NCBI RefSeq assembly: GCF_026130545.1
Contig: NZ_JAMOIM010000025.1
Location: 1-64,000 of the forward strand
DNA: 64,000 bases
Direction: 5' to 3'
From: Lichenifustis flavocetrariae
Lineage (GTDB): Bacteria > Pseudomonadota > Alphaproteobacteria > Rhizobiales > Beijerinckiaceae
Part shown: in pieces, positions 43,976-57,075 of the stretch
Layout of the letters: the number at the start of each line of letters is the position of its first letter
Position numbering within the stretch: the stretch's first letter is position 1
Notes under the pieces: generated by a model
The model's database searches: none
What the model was told of the DNA's origin: nothing
Seen by the model: the letters and a program-made list of their open reading frames with translations, nothing else
Made by a program: the position numbers and the translations under genes

Positions 43976-45223
43976 ATGAACAGTCTCCTCACCAATAGCT
44001 CAGCCGCAGCCGCTCTCCGGAACCTTGCCGGGACCGAGCGGAGCCTTACTGCGACCGGACAGCAGATCTCGACGGGCTTGCGTGTGGCCTCCGCATCCGA
44101 CGACGCGGCCTATTGGGCCATCAGTGTCGGCATGCGGTCGCGACTGACAAGCGTCGGGGCCGTCCAGGACGGCCTGCGTCTCGTCGATTCCATCGCGAAG
44201 GTGGCCGATGCCGCTTTGAGCAGCATCACGGCGACGGTGCAATCGATTCGCAACGACCTGATCGCCGCGCAGCAACCCGGGACGGACCGCACCGCCCTCC
44301 AGCAATCCATCGCGGCCAAGCAACAATCGATCGTTGAGACCGCCAACGCGGCCAGCTTCAACGGGCAGAACTGGCTGGTCGGCCAATCGTCACTGGACAC
44401 GTCGACCAGCGACACGCGCCATTTTCAGTCGACCTTCGCCAATGTCGGGAACGTGACATCCGGATCCGGCGGCACGCCCTTCAACGAAGACGTCACCCTC
44501 GTCTCGACACAGACCGGGACCGATGACCTTGGGAGTGTCTCAACGAACACATCGACAACGTCGGGTTTCTGGAGTTTCGCCAGCAACGGCGTCACGACTC
44601 CAAGCTTTTCGACCAGCACCGCAGTGAGCTCGACATCGTCATCGGACACGAAACTGCTGCTGCCAGGCAGTGTTTCGAATGGCGCCGGCCTGCAATTCAT
44701 CGCGCTGCAGAAAAATCAATTCTACCTTTTCGACCAGATCTCCGGCACGAATTCGAGCACCTTCGACGCCGACTATACCGACGGCCACGCGACCCACGGA
44801 GCGTCGTCGTCGAGCACGGGTTTCTACGATTCGTTCGACGCTGCGACGCAAACCAACAGAAACGCGCTGGATCGCGCCATCCTGACCAGCTCGGGCTCGA
44901 CATCCATCCTGTCGCTCTCCATCGCATCCGCATCGGATGCCGATCTGACCAGCATGGTCGCCGGGGCCGAGACGGCTCTGTCGGCGCTGGTGGCGAACCA
45001 GGCCGCCTTGGGCTCGTTCAGGGGCCAGATCGCACTGCAGACCTCCTTCAACGACTCCTTGTCCGATGCCCTTGCGTCCGGCATCGGGTCGCTCGTCGAT
45101 GCCAACATGGATCTGGCATCGACCCGCCTACGCGCCCTGCAAACCCAGCGGCAACTCGGGATCGAGGCCTTGTCGATCGCGAATGACAATGGCGCCATGG
45201 TGCTGAAGCTGTTCGGCTCTTGA
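43976..45223 (+). CDS. Enlarged flagellin (fifth copy, opposite strand)
   Basis: A 415-residue flagellin. N-terminal (MNSLLTNSSAAAALRNLAGT, STGLRVASASDDAAYWAIS) and C-terminal (LGIEALSIANDNGAMVLKLF) domains match the family, but about 90 extra residues are inserted in the central variable domain (about 145-290), rich in Ser, Thr and Asn. It lies on the plus strand, apart from the four tandem flagellins, and lacks their upstream hairpin block. It may form a separate filament segment or be a specialised minor flagellin. Confidence 0.9.
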   Translation: MNSLLTNSSAAAALRNLAGTERSLTATGQQISTGLRVASASDDAAYWAISVGMRSRLTSVGAVQDGLRLVDSIAKVADAALSSITATVQSIRNDLIAAQQPGTDRTALQQSIAAKQQSIVETANAASFNGQNWLVGQSSLDTSTSDTRHFQSTFANVGNVTSGSGGTPFNEDVTLVSTQTGTDDLGSVSTNTSTTSGFWSFASNGVTTPSFSTSTAVSSTSSSDTKLLLPGSVSNGAGLQFIALQKNQFYLFDQISGTNSSTFDADYTDGHATHGASSSSTGFYDSFDAATQTNRNALDRAILTSSGSTSILSLSIASASDADLTSMVAGAETALSALVANQAALGSFRGQIALQTSFNDSLSDALASGIGSLVDANMDLASTRLRALQTQRQLGIEALSIANDNGAMVLKLFGS

Positions 45224-45265
45224 AGCGTCGAAGCCGAGATCGCCGATGACGGTGGGCCGGGCGGC

Positions 45266-46522
45266 TCATAGGCCGCGGGCGATCGCCTCCGCGGCCGCGA
45301 TTCCGGTCTCGTAGGCGCCATGCGCGGTCGAGAACCGCGCGGGTGAGCAGGCTTCCCCGGCAAAGAACAGGCGTTCGCCAACCGGCGCGGCAAGAACCGC
45401 CCGGGCGTCGGCCGCACCGGGCTTGGCGCAAGAGTATGACCCTCGGCTCCAGCGGGCCCCCGCCCAGGCCGACATGGCATGCAGCGACAATCGCGCTCTG
45501 ATCCCGCTGCCGAACAATCCTGCCAGTTCCCCGGCGGCAAAATCGAAGGCGGCCTCGGATCCCGCCGCTTCGATGTCCCGCGCGAAGGTTCCGCCGAAAT
45601 AGGCCTCGATCACCGGCCGGCCGAAGGGCCGAACCTGATAGGCCGCGGTCTGAAGCCGGAACGGTGTCCCGAACACATGGGTGTCGAACGGCAGGTCGTC
45701 AGCCGCCGCGATGTCAAGGAAAAGTTTGTTGGCCACGCCGAGCGGCAGGCTGGCCGCGGCCGAAAGCTTGTCGGGGAGTGGCGGGTCGAAGCGGATCGTC
45801 TCCTCGGCGAGACAGGTGGTCGAAACCGTCACCACGGCTGTTCGGCAGCGGAGCGGACCGCGACTTGTCTCGATCGATACGACGGGAGTGTCCGCATGCG
45901 CGATCCGAGACACCGCGGTGTCGAGCACCACCGGGACAGGCGCGCCATAGTCGGCGATGAGGCGGCCGTATCCGTCCCGCACCCGCCAGTCTGGCGGACG
46001 CCCGGGGTCATAGCGGGCATAGTCGCGGGCCGAGGCCTGTTCGAGCTCGACCCCGTTGATATAGGTACCGATCGCGCCGATCAGCCCGTTCCAGCGGTTC
46101 CCTGGTTCAAGATAGGCGCTCAACGGGTCATCGGCCCCCACGGGGTCGAGCGCATCGACACGCTCGAAAAAACCCCGCAAGGCGTCTTTGGCGGCTTCTT
46201 GGTCGCCTGGCGACAGGCGCAAATCGCGCGTCTCGCGGTTCCACGGAGCCGCGGTGGTGTCGAGCGCGAAACCGTGCGCCTGGGCGATGCCGGTCCACGC
46301 ATTGTCGCGCGCCCCGTGCAGCCAGCCGCAGCCGAGATCGACCGCGAGATCGCCGGGAAGTGTCCAGGCGCGGCCGCCGATGCGCCTCGCGGCCTCGATC
46401 ACCACGACGCTGAGGTCAGGCCGGACCATGGCGAGATGACGCGCCGTGGCGAGACCGGCGGCGCCCGCGCCGATCACCGCGACATCCACCGTATGGCCGA
46501 TCCAGCCTTCGAGAGCCGGCAT
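45266..46522 (-). CDS. FAD-dependent amine oxidase-type oxidoreductase
   Basis: A 418-residue flavoprotein of the monoamine oxidase/phytoene desaturase fold. The FAD-binding Rossmann motif VIGAGAAGLATARHLA lies at residues 16-31, the GG-doublet region reads RRIGGRAWTLPGDLAVDLGC, and the C-terminal FAD motif is ERLFFAGEACSPARFSTAHG. The substrate, probably an amine or polyamine, is unknown. It converges with the fifth flagellin and lies 16 bases after the L,D-transpeptidase gene. Confidence 0.88.
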   Translation of the reverse strand: MPALEGWIGHTVDVAVIGAGAAGLATARHLAMVRPDLSVVVIEAARRIGGRAWTLPGDLAVDLGCGWLHGARDNAWTGIAQAHGFALDTTAAPWNRETRDLRLSPGDQEAAKDALRGFFERVDALDPVGADDPLSAYLEPGNRWNGLIGAIGTYINGVELEQASARDYARYDPGRPPDWRVRDGYGRLIADYGAPVPVVLDTAVSRIAHADTPVVSIETSRGPLRCRTAVVTVSTTCLAEETIRFDPPLPDKLSAAASLPLGVANKLFLDIAAADDLPFDTHVFGTPFRLQTAAYQVRPFGRPVIEAYFGGTFARDIEAAGSEAAFDFAAGELAGLFGSGIRARLSLHAMSAWAGARWSRGSYSCAKPGAADARAVLAAPVGERLFFAGEACSPARFSTAHGAYETGIAAAEAIARGL

Positions 46523-46538
46523 ATCGGCCGCTTAAGTC

Positions 46539-47375
46539 TCAGTAGCCCTGATTGGGATCGCCCCTGTAGCCGGCGTAGGGATCCGCCGCATACCCACTGT
46601 AGGGCTGCGTGGCCGCGCTGGCATCGGGAGCGGGCTCGACGAGCGGATACTGGTCCTCGGCCGGATCGGGGACGCGGGGGCGGTGCGCGGCTTCCTGGCT
46701 CGGGTGAGCCGAGCCCAGGACCAGGACCTTCGTGCCGACCGGAACGCGGTTGAAGAGATCGATCACGTCCTGGTTGATCATGCGGATGCAGCCCGACGAT
46801 ACGCTGGAGCCGATCGTCCAGGGTTCGACTGTGCCATGGATGCGGTAGAGCGTGTCCTTGTTGCCCTGGAACAGATACATGGCGCGAGCGCCCAGAGGGT
46901 TGCCGGGACCGCCCGGCATGCCGAGGCCGCTCTGCAGCTTCTGCATGACGCCCCGGACATGGGGATCGCGCGCCACCATCTCCTTCGGGGGATACCAGTC
47001 CGGCCATACCCGCTTGGCCTTGATCTCCGCATTGCCAGACCACAAGAACCCTTCGCGGCCGACACCGACGCCGTAGCGGATCGCCTGGCCGTCGCCGTGA
47101 ATGAGGTAGAGGTAATGGGCGGCCGGATCGATGACGATGCTGCCGGCCGGCTGATCCGTCGGGTAGTCGACGACCGCCCTCAGAAAATCCGGGTTGATGC
47201 GGTTCAGATTGACGGCAGGCACCGGGAAGGGCTGCTCATCGATCGCGCCATAGACCTGATCGGCGTCGGCTTCCTGCACGACATAACCCTGGGCCGACGC
47301 GCCGCGCGACAGGAATGTACCGCCGAGAAGGCCCACCGCGCCAGTCAGGAACCGGCGCCGAGACGTGTCACGCAT
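46539..47375 (-). CDS. L,D-transpeptidase (YkuD) with Tat-type signal
   Basis: Periplasmic enzyme that forms 3-3 cross-links in peptidoglycan or attaches proteins to it (278 residues). The N-terminus has a twin-arginine signal (SRRRFLTGAVGLLGG). The catalytic motif is YRIHGTVEPWTIGSSVSSGC, with His and Cys, followed by IRM. A Tyr/Gly/Gln-rich C-terminal tail (GYAADPYAGYRGDPNQGY) is unusual. The start is ATG 47375, eight bases after GGAG. Immediately downstream is the amine oxidase gene. Confidence 0.92.
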   Translation of the reverse strand: MRDTSRRRFLTGAVGLLGGTFLSRGASAQGYVVQEADADQVYGAIDEQPFPVPAVNLNRINPDFLRAVVDYPTDQPAGSIVIDPAAHYLYLIHGDGQAIRYGVGVGREGFLWSGNAEIKAKRVWPDWYPPKEMVARDPHVRGVMQKLQSGLGMPGGPGNPLGARAMYLFQGNKDTLYRIHGTVEPWTIGSSVSSGCIRMINQDVIDLFNRVPVGTKVLVLGSAHPSQEAAHRPRVPDPAEDQYPLVEPAPDASAATQPYSGYAADPYAGYRGDPNQGY

Positions 47376-47608
47376 TGAAGTCACTCCAAACAGTTTATGG
47401 CTGAGGCCAAGCTTCAGGCGCTAAATCCGAATTTGGACCAATTTGATCCCGGTCGGCGGATTTGATTGCCGCAGGCTGCGCTTTGCAAATAACCGTGTCT
47501 CGGTTACCACTTCGCCGCCACGCGCCGCCGCCGTAGCACCAATTTGGGACGCTGCCGGTCGCCCGGCCCACGGGCATGTTCAACGGGCGCCGGACAGGGA
47601 GAACGATT

Positions 47609-49039
47609 ATGACCGAACTCGCAGATCTCGGGGTCATGGGCCTCGCCGTCATGGGCGCCAATCTCGCCCGCAACGCCGCCCGCAAAGGCTTCGGTGTCGC
47701 GCTCTACAACCGGCACGGCGACAAGACGGACACCCTCGTCAGCGAGTTCGGGCACGAGGGCCGGTTCAGCCCGGCCAAGGATCTTGCGGGCTTCGTGGCC
47801 GCCCTGGCGAAACCCCGTGTGATCATCATCATGGTCAAGGCCGGCAAGCCGGTCGACGATGTGATCGACGATCTCGTGCCGCATCTCGACGACGGCGACA
47901 TCGTCATCGACGGCGGCAACTCGCTCTTCACCGACACAGACCGCCGCTTCGAGACCCTGAAATCCAAGAACATCCGCTTCATCGGCATGGGCGTGTCAGG
48001 CGGCGAGGAGGGCGCCCTCGAAGGCCCCAGCATGATGCCGGGCGGCGAGCGCGAGGCCTATGCGCGCATCGAACCCATGGTCACCAAGATGGCCGCCCAG
48101 GTCGACGGCACGCCCTGCTGCACCTTCATCGGCCCGGGCGGCGCCGGCCACTACGTCAAGATGGTGCACAACGGCATCGAATATGCCGACATGCAGCTGA
48201 TCACCGAAGCCTATGACCTGATGAAGACCGTCTACGGCCTGGACGCACCCGCCATGGCGGACGTGTTCAAGCAGTGGAAGTCGGGCGACCTCGATTCCTA
48301 CCTGATCGAGATCACGGCCGCGGTTCTGGCCAAAACCGATTCGACCGGGCATCCGCTCGTCGACAGCATCGTGGATCAGGCCGAGCAGAAGGGGACGGGA
48401 CGCTGGACGGCCGCCAATGCGCTCGAACTCGGCGTGCCGCTGACAGGCATCACCGAAGCGGTCTTCGCCCGAGTCCTGTCGAGCCAGCGCAAGCTCAGGC
48501 TCGAGGCCGCCAAGGCCCTGCCGTTCAAGCAGCCGGCCGGCCGGAAGGCCCAGGCCGCCGACCTCGACGCCATCCGGGACGCGCTCTACGCGTCGAAGAT
48601 CGTCGCCTATGCGCAGGGCTTCGAACAGATGACCGCGGCCTCGCAGCAATATGGCTGGGACCTGAAGCTCGGTGAGGTGGCCACGATCTGGCGCGGCGGC
48701 TGCATCATCCGGGCCCGTTTCCTCGACCGGATCCGCGACGCCTATGGGTCGGAGACAACCCTGTCGAACCTCATCCTGCAGGATTACTTCCGCGACGCGG
48801 TGCTGAAGGCCGAGCCGGGCTGGCGGCGCGTCGTGTCGCTCGCCGTCGAACACGGCGTCGCCATTCCCGCCTTCTCGTCGTCGCTCAGCTACTACGATGG
48901 CCTGCGGCGCGAGCGGGGGCCGGCGAACCTGCTGCAAGGCCTGCGTGATTATTTCGGCGCCCATACCTACCGGCGCCTCGACCAGGAGGGGTCGTTCCAC
49001 ACCCGCTGGAGCCAGGATGGCAGTGAGGTGAAGGTTTAA
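47609..49039 (+). CDS. gnd: 6-phosphogluconate dehydrogenase
   Basis: NADP-dependent oxidative decarboxylation of 6-phosphogluconate to ribulose-5-phosphate in the pentose phosphate pathway. The 476-residue long form has the cofactor motif LAVMGANLARN, GVSGGEEGALEGPSMMPGG, the catalytic KMVHNGIEYADMQLI (Lys, Asn, Glu) and the C-terminal substrate arginine in GSFHTRWSQ. The start is ATG 47609, eight bases after AGGGAG. No other pentose phosphate gene is adjacent. Confidence 0.96.
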   Translation: MTELADLGVMGLAVMGANLARNAARKGFGVALYNRHGDKTDTLVSEFGHEGRFSPAKDLAGFVAALAKPRVIIIMVKAGKPVDDVIDDLVPHLDDGDIVIDGGNSLFTDTDRRFETLKSKNIRFIGMGVSGGEEGALEGPSMMPGGEREAYARIEPMVTKMAAQVDGTPCCTFIGPGGAGHYVKMVHNGIEYADMQLITEAYDLMKTVYGLDAPAMADVFKQWKSGDLDSYLIEITAAVLAKTDSTGHPLVDSIVDQAEQKGTGRWTAANALELGVPLTGITEAVFARVLSSQRKLRLEAAKALPFKQPAGRKAQAADLDAIRDALYASKIVAYAQGFEQMTAASQQYGWDLKLGEVATIWRGGCIIRARFLDRIRDAYGSETTLSNLILQDYFRDAVLKAEPGWRRVVSLAVEHGVAIPAFSSSLSYYDGLRRERGPANLLQGLRDYFGAHTYRRLDQEGSFHTRWSQDGSEVKV

Positions 49040-49042
49040 GCG

Positions 49043-49068
49043 GCGCTCGCTCTTGTCTTTGCGAGCGC
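49043..49068. repeat. Hairpin downstream of gnd
   Basis: GCGCTCGC, a ten-base loop and GCGAGCGC immediately after the gnd stop, with no T-tract. The following bases (GCAGCGAAGCACTCCAGTGC) resemble the short intergenic repeat at 6743-6830, so it may be a repeat copy serving as an mRNA end. Confidence 0.55.
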
Positions 49069-49178
49069 AGCGAAGCACTCCAGTGCGGAGGCAATGAAGG
49101 AAGGCTGGCGGAGGAGACGCTCCATCGTCGACATCATGCCAGCCAGCAAAACTTACTGTAACGGTTGAAAATGACCCA

Positions 49179-49832
49179 CTAACCCAGGCCCGTTCCACCA
49201 CCAATTTGATCCCGCCTGGGTGGCCGGGGTTGCGGATGTCCCATCCACCACCAGACGGCTAGGAAAAAGGCGCCAAGCGCGACAAGTGCCAGGCTGGCCG
49301 TCAAGGACGCCGCTATTGGCGCGACGTAAGGCATGAGGATGGGGAGCGGTGCTCCACAACCAGTGTTGCGCGGCACCAGGGTGATAATCTGACCCCGATG
49401 CAGGATGGGTGAACCGCGCTGTAGCGATTCGAAAACAGACCGACAGAGTGGCGAAGCGGGTCCGAGCGAGTAGGCGACGACCGTTTCAGTATGTGCGGGA
49501 TGCCAGGGTTCGTTGGGGACATGAACCAAATCCAGCACATACCCCTGCACTGACGGGTGAGTGGCCGCATAGCCCATCTGTGCAATGGGAACCAAGGTCG
49601 TCAGAAGCGTCACAAGGCTCGCTGCCACAAATGAGCCTCCGACCCAAAACGCCTTGGTCGACCAAGAACCGTCAGCGGGAGGCTCCACTGAGTCCGTCTC
49701 GAAGCTCATGTGCATGATCGTCGGCAGCCCGGTTGCTTGCGACAGACGCATCTGATTAGCTTTGTAGATTGTTCCACACAGCCATGTGAAGTCGCCGCCA
49801 GTGGGTCCCATCCGATTGAGTGGGGTTGCCAT
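49179..49832 (-). CDS. Hypothetical membrane protein
   Basis: A 217-residue protein with two strong membrane helices, STKAFWVGGSFVAASLVTLL and ASLTASLALVALGAFFLAVW, and a roughly 90-residue loop between them holding two cysteines. GAGG precedes ATG 49832 by five bases. I do not recognise the family. A proline- and arginine-rich tail follows the second helix. The base composition is a little less GC-rich than its neighbours. Confidence 0.62.
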   Translation of the reverse strand: MATPLNRMGPTGGDFTWLCGTIYKANQMRLSQATGLPTIMHMSFETDSVEPPADGSWSTKAFWVGGSFVAASLVTLLTTLVPIAQMGYAATHPSVQGYVLDLVHVPNEPWHPAHTETVVAYSLGPASPLCRSVFESLQRGSPILHRGQIITLVPRNTGCGAPLPILMPYVAPIAASLTASLALVALGAFFLAVWWWMGHPQPRPPRRDQIGGGTGLG

Positions 49833-49986
49833 CGACGCCTCTTTCGCGCGCTGCAAGTGAGCCCCGGGAGTTTCTCCATTGGTTGCCGCCTGAAGGACAA
49901 GGCTTTTCGAGGCACCCGCGTCTCAGTCGACTGTTTGCCTTGCACCGGCCTATAAACTGGCTTGATCTATCGTGGTGAGCCGCCCC

Positions 49987-50328
49987 ATGACGTTTCCCTT
50001 CGATCCCGCAACGCACGAGAAAGTCGCCTTCACGATGCAGCTGCATCCGGGGCAGGCGGCGGAATATGAGCGGCGCCACGACGCCATCTTTCCCGAACTC
50101 GTGACGCTGCTGCGGGAGGCGGGCGTCGCGGATTATTCGATCCACCTCGACCCTGCCACCCACACGCTGTTCGGCGTGCTGTGGCGGCGGCGTGACCACA
50201 CGATGGATCTGCTACCGAGCCATCCTGTGATGCGGCGCTGGTGGGCCCATATGGCCGACATCATGGAGACCAATGCGGCAAATGAGCCGCTGGTGACGCC
50301 GCTCACGACCGTGTTTCATATGAAATAG
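49987..50328 (+). CDS. rhaM: L-rhamnose mutarotase
   Basis: Interconverts the alpha and beta anomers of L-rhamnose (113 residues). The fold signature is [20 protein letters not shown] with the conserved His, then VADYSIHLD, and the tryptophan pair in [16 protein letters not shown] chose ATG 49987 because the family begins a few residues before the first strand. No rhamnose catabolic genes are next to it, and the sugar ABC transporter is 26 kb away. Confidence 0.9.
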   Translation: MTFPFDPATHEKVAFTMQLHPGQAAEYERRHDAIFPELVTLLREAGVADYSIHLDPATHTLFGVLWRRRDHTMDLLPSHPVMRRWWAHMADIMETNAANEPLVTPLTTVFHMK

Positions 50329-50416
50329 CTCAAAAGGTCGGGATGCTGGATTTACGTCCCGCTTCCTGTCGTGGCATGACCGCCATCGAGTGAAGACGCC
50401 GGGCGTCGAGGTTGTT

Positions 50417-54756
<4,340 letters not shown>

Positions 54757-55062
54757 TCCTGTCCGGCTGGCGCGACGCCGGGGTCGCGCGTTTCTGCACC
54801 GGCTCTCTGGCCCGTTTGGGCGTGGCCTCGTGGCGCTGCCCTGAAGGAGGCCGGAGACTGAGGTGATCCAAGCTTTGCGAGAGAGCCGCTGGGCTCGCTG
54901 CTTCGCGCCTATGATCGGATAGTGCGCGTCGTCTCCCTCGTCGGCCACCAATCGGAATCGCGTCGCGGCTGAGCGCGTAGTCAGTGCTTCTTGCCTATCC
55001 ACCCAAACACGGTGTGCAGATCCCGCTTGACTTTGGGCGGCTAATATGTTCTCTATCTGTTC
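54757..55062. other. Intergenic region left of the IS1595 element
   Basis: About 300 bases without a gene. No tRNA, integrase or attachment-like repeat is recognisable, although this may be the left border of the prophage. The 8 bases at its right end (55063-55070) repeat at the far end of the mobile element. Confidence 0.5.
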
Positions 55063-55158
55063 ACTGCAGAAGTGGGTGATTATATACTTTACGAACCAAG
55101 CCGAATCGGCCTAGCTTGACCTGAGCCAATTGCGGTTCGCGAGCCATACGAGCAGCCG

Positions 55159-55458
55159 ATGTCGATAGAGAGCGCAGTCGCAAACACGGCGGATTACGTA
55201 GCTTCGCAATCGGATCAAAAGGCAGCGCGCCTCCACGATCAATACCAAAAGGTCAAGCTTGAGGCTGAGAAGCTTCTGGCGGAACGCAATCTTGCGCGCC
55301 GTGCGCTCCAACGCCGCGCGGATTTTGTCGTCAAGGTGGGGGCTGACTATCAATGCCCTCGTTGTTGGATCGAACGTGAAAAGAGATCGCCCTTGCGCCC
55401 CTTGGAGGGGGACATCATGGCGTGTCGTGAATGTGGAATTGATATTCAAGTCGACTAA
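55159..55458 (+). CDS. Small coiled-coil/zinc-ribbon protein (cargo)
   Basis: A 99-residue protein. The first 60 residues are helical and charged (DQKAARLHDQYQKVKLEAEK), and the C-terminus carries two CxxC pairs (CPRC and CREC, 27 residues apart), a probable zinc ribbon. Function not known. It lies inside the mobile element and ends at a bidirectional terminator. Could be a DNA- or RNA-binding accessory protein. Confidence 0.7.
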   Translation: MSIESAVANTADYVASQSDQKAARLHDQYQKVKLEAEKLLAERNLARRALQRRADFVVKVGADYQCPRCWIEREKRSPLRPLEGDIMACRECGIDIQVD

Positions 55459-55469
55459 TCTCCAAAAGA

Positions 55470-55495
55470 AAAACCCGGCTCACTGGCCGGGTTTT
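55470..55495. terminator. Bidirectional terminator between convergent cargo genes
   Basis: AAAACCCGGC, loop TCACTG, GCCGGGTTTT. The A-run and T-run flanking the stem make it work in both directions, for the zinc-ribbon gene on the plus strand and the small gene on the minus strand, whose stop codon lies inside it. Confidence 0.9.
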
Positions 55496-55683
55496 GATGG
55501 CTTCGCTTTCTTCTCGGCGTTTGGCGGCGGATCGGTCACCTTCGCCCCCGCTACCTTCTTCAGCTTCTCATTAAACGCCGCTTCCGACTCGTCTGCTCCA
55601 AGCTCCCGCGCCATGGCGATGAAGCGTTCAGATTGGGCTTCTTGGGTTTCGGACGGCTTGGGATGCTTCGGCGCTTCTGACAT
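55480..55683 (-). CDS. Small hydrophilic hypothetical protein (cargo)
   Basis: A 67-residue charged protein, with SERFIAMARELGADESEAAF as a recognisable helical core and a lysine/proline-rich tail. It begins directly after the stop of the preceding zinc-finger gene (TGA then ATG), so the two form an operon. Similar small proteins occur in many alphaproteobacteria, without known function. Confidence 0.65.
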   Translation of the reverse strand: MSEAPKHPKPSETQEAQSERFIAMARELGADESEAAFNEKLKKVAGAKVTDPPPNAEKKAKPSKPGQ

Positions 55684-55917
55684 TCATTTCGCCTTGTAGG
55701 TGCCAGCCTTCAACATGGGCCATGCCTCGGCATACGGCATGACCTTATCATGCTTAGCTTTCCAGTGCGCGTCGATGCCATCCCAACCACTGCCTTGAAA
55801 AGCGTGCCGGCACTCGGGGCAGATCTTCGGCTCAGTCCGTTCAGCACGAGCCTCTTTAGACTCGGGGGATCTCTCGGGACGCTTGGTGGCTGGCATCCGA
55901 TCCTGCTTGTCCGCCAT
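55684..55917 (-). CDS. Small C2H2-type zinc-finger protein (cargo)
   Basis: A 77-residue protein with a lysine/arginine-rich N-terminus and one finger-like motif, CPECRHAFQGSGWDGIDAHW followed by KAKH, so the ligands would be two Cys and two His. Possibly nucleic-acid binding. First gene of the two-gene minus-strand cargo operon. Confidence 0.68.
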   Translation of the reverse strand: MADKQDRMPATKRPERSPESKEARAERTEPKICPECRHAFQGSGWDGIDAHWKAKHDKVMPYAEAWPMLKAGTYKAK

Positions 55918-56259
55918 TGGTCACCTCGTAGCGCATGATCAGCAGAGAGAAGCTATGGACAAGGCGTGATCTTCACAAGGACGCCCAGCTTCAAGCCAAG
56001 CCCCCCCACGGCAAAGCCGTGCCTCACACGCCTATTTTCAAAATAGGGCAATTTGCAAAAAGAGGTGCTGTTTTTTAGCCAAATTCGTAGGCAGCAAATT
56101 CAATAGGTTAAAGTGCGACAAAATGGCAAGGACAGCTGGCACGAAATTTAATTCGTATCGTACCTCCTAGCGCAACTCACATTGGCAGTCGATTTCCAGC
56201 TTGGCGATCCCTATAATATGAGTCTGGTGAACTCACTTTTCGCTTGACAGGAGGGCGTG
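55918..56259. other. AT-rich intergenic stretch within the mobile element
   Basis: About 340 bases between divergent cargo genes. It has a hairpin CACGGC-AAA-GCCGTG (56007-56021) and a near-perfect palindrome CCTATTTT/AAAATAGG (56031-56047). A -10-like TATAAT stands at 56212-56217, with a weak -35 (TCGATT) 17 bases before it, a candidate promoter for the plus-strand pair. Confidence 0.6.
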
Positions 56260-56538
56260 ATGGTGGAGCTGAACGTTCGAACTGCCATCGAGGATGTGGT
56301 CCGAGATAGGCTCAACACGGTTCGTATTATCTCTGTGGAAACGGTTCGAGAGCCGGATTTCGATGGTGATGACGTACTAAGGGTGACTGTCGTGGTTGAC
56401 AGCCCGGCAAGCGATTTTGACAGCGGACGCGTTTCTGGGCTTGTGCGCCACATACGAGCTAAGTTGGACAGCCTTCGGGAATATGCTTTCCCGATGGTTA
56501 GTTTCAAGGCTCGCCAATCGGCTGGGGCGGCTCACTGA
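56260..56538 (+). CDS. Small hypothetical partner of the HEPN-like protein (cargo)
   Basis: A 92-residue acidic protein (VELNVRTAIEDVVRDRLNTV, then DFDGDDVLRVTVVVDSP) with no known motif. AGGAGG lies five bases before ATG 56260, a near-ideal site. It ends at the point where the HEPN-like frame opens, so the two are translationally coupled. By position it could be an antitoxin, but that is only a hypothesis. Confidence 0.68.
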   Translation: MVELNVRTAIEDVVRDRLNTVRIISVETVREPDFDGDDVLRVTVVVDSPASDFDSGRVSGLVRHIRAKLDSLREYAFPMVSFKARQSAGAAH

Positions 56539-57008
56539 ACGCAGACGATCTGATTGCTAGCGCTCGGTATCTTACAGATCGCCCGGCGGGGCAGCGCACG
56601 CAAACCGATATGAAGAGGGCAGTAAGCTCTCTCTACTATGCGCTTTTCCATGAGCTATCCCTAGCCTGTGCAGTCGCCTTAGTTGGCGACCGCACAATGG
56701 CGTACAGCAAGCCAGCATGGAGACAAGCTTATCGAGCATTGGTACACAAGCACCTTAAAACTCAGTGCTTTAACCACCGCTACACGATACTAAAGCTTTT
56801 TCCCAAAGAAATTGAAGACTTTGGAAATGCCGTCGTTAAGTTGCAAAATGAAAGACATTTCAGCGACTACGACCCATACCATACAGTCGATGATGTTGAA
56901 TTAGGTACCCTCTTTGAGCTTGCTGAAAAGTGTCTTGCAGACTTTCGCAATGCTTCGGATAAAGATCGTAGAGCCTTTTGTACGTTCGTTCTGTTTCAGC
57001 AACGGTAA
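56535..57008 (+). CDS. HEPN-like protein (cargo), probable CTG start
   Basis: A helical protein of about 157 residues resembling HEPN-type proteins: the segment RRAVSSLYYALFH (here KRAVSSLYYALFHELSLACA) and the downstream NERHFSDYDPY match a family common in alphaproteobacteria. The frame is open from 56502, and the family-like N-terminus (LNADDLIASARYLTDRPAGQ) lies before the first ATG (56610), with CTG 56535 overlapping the previous stop. A strict RxxxxH RNase motif is not evident. Many HEPN proteins are RNase toxins. Confidence 0.65.
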   Translation: MNADDLIASARYLTDRPAGQRTQTDMKRAVSSLYYALFHELSLACAVALVGDRTMAYSKPAWRQAYRALVHKHLKTQCFNHRYTILKLFPKEIEDFGNAVVKLQNERHFSDYDPYHTVDDVELGTLFELAEKCLADFRNASDKDRRAFCTFVLFQQR

Positions 57009-57075
57009 AGTGCGATTGCCGCTCCTTGGCTAGGACTTCCGCCTCTTTCTCACTCGAAGCGCCAATCTAAAAAGC

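Noticed and set aside
54757-55062. Prophage attachment site near the left border
   Set aside because: No integrase, tRNA gene or direct repeat with a distal partner is visible inside the window.
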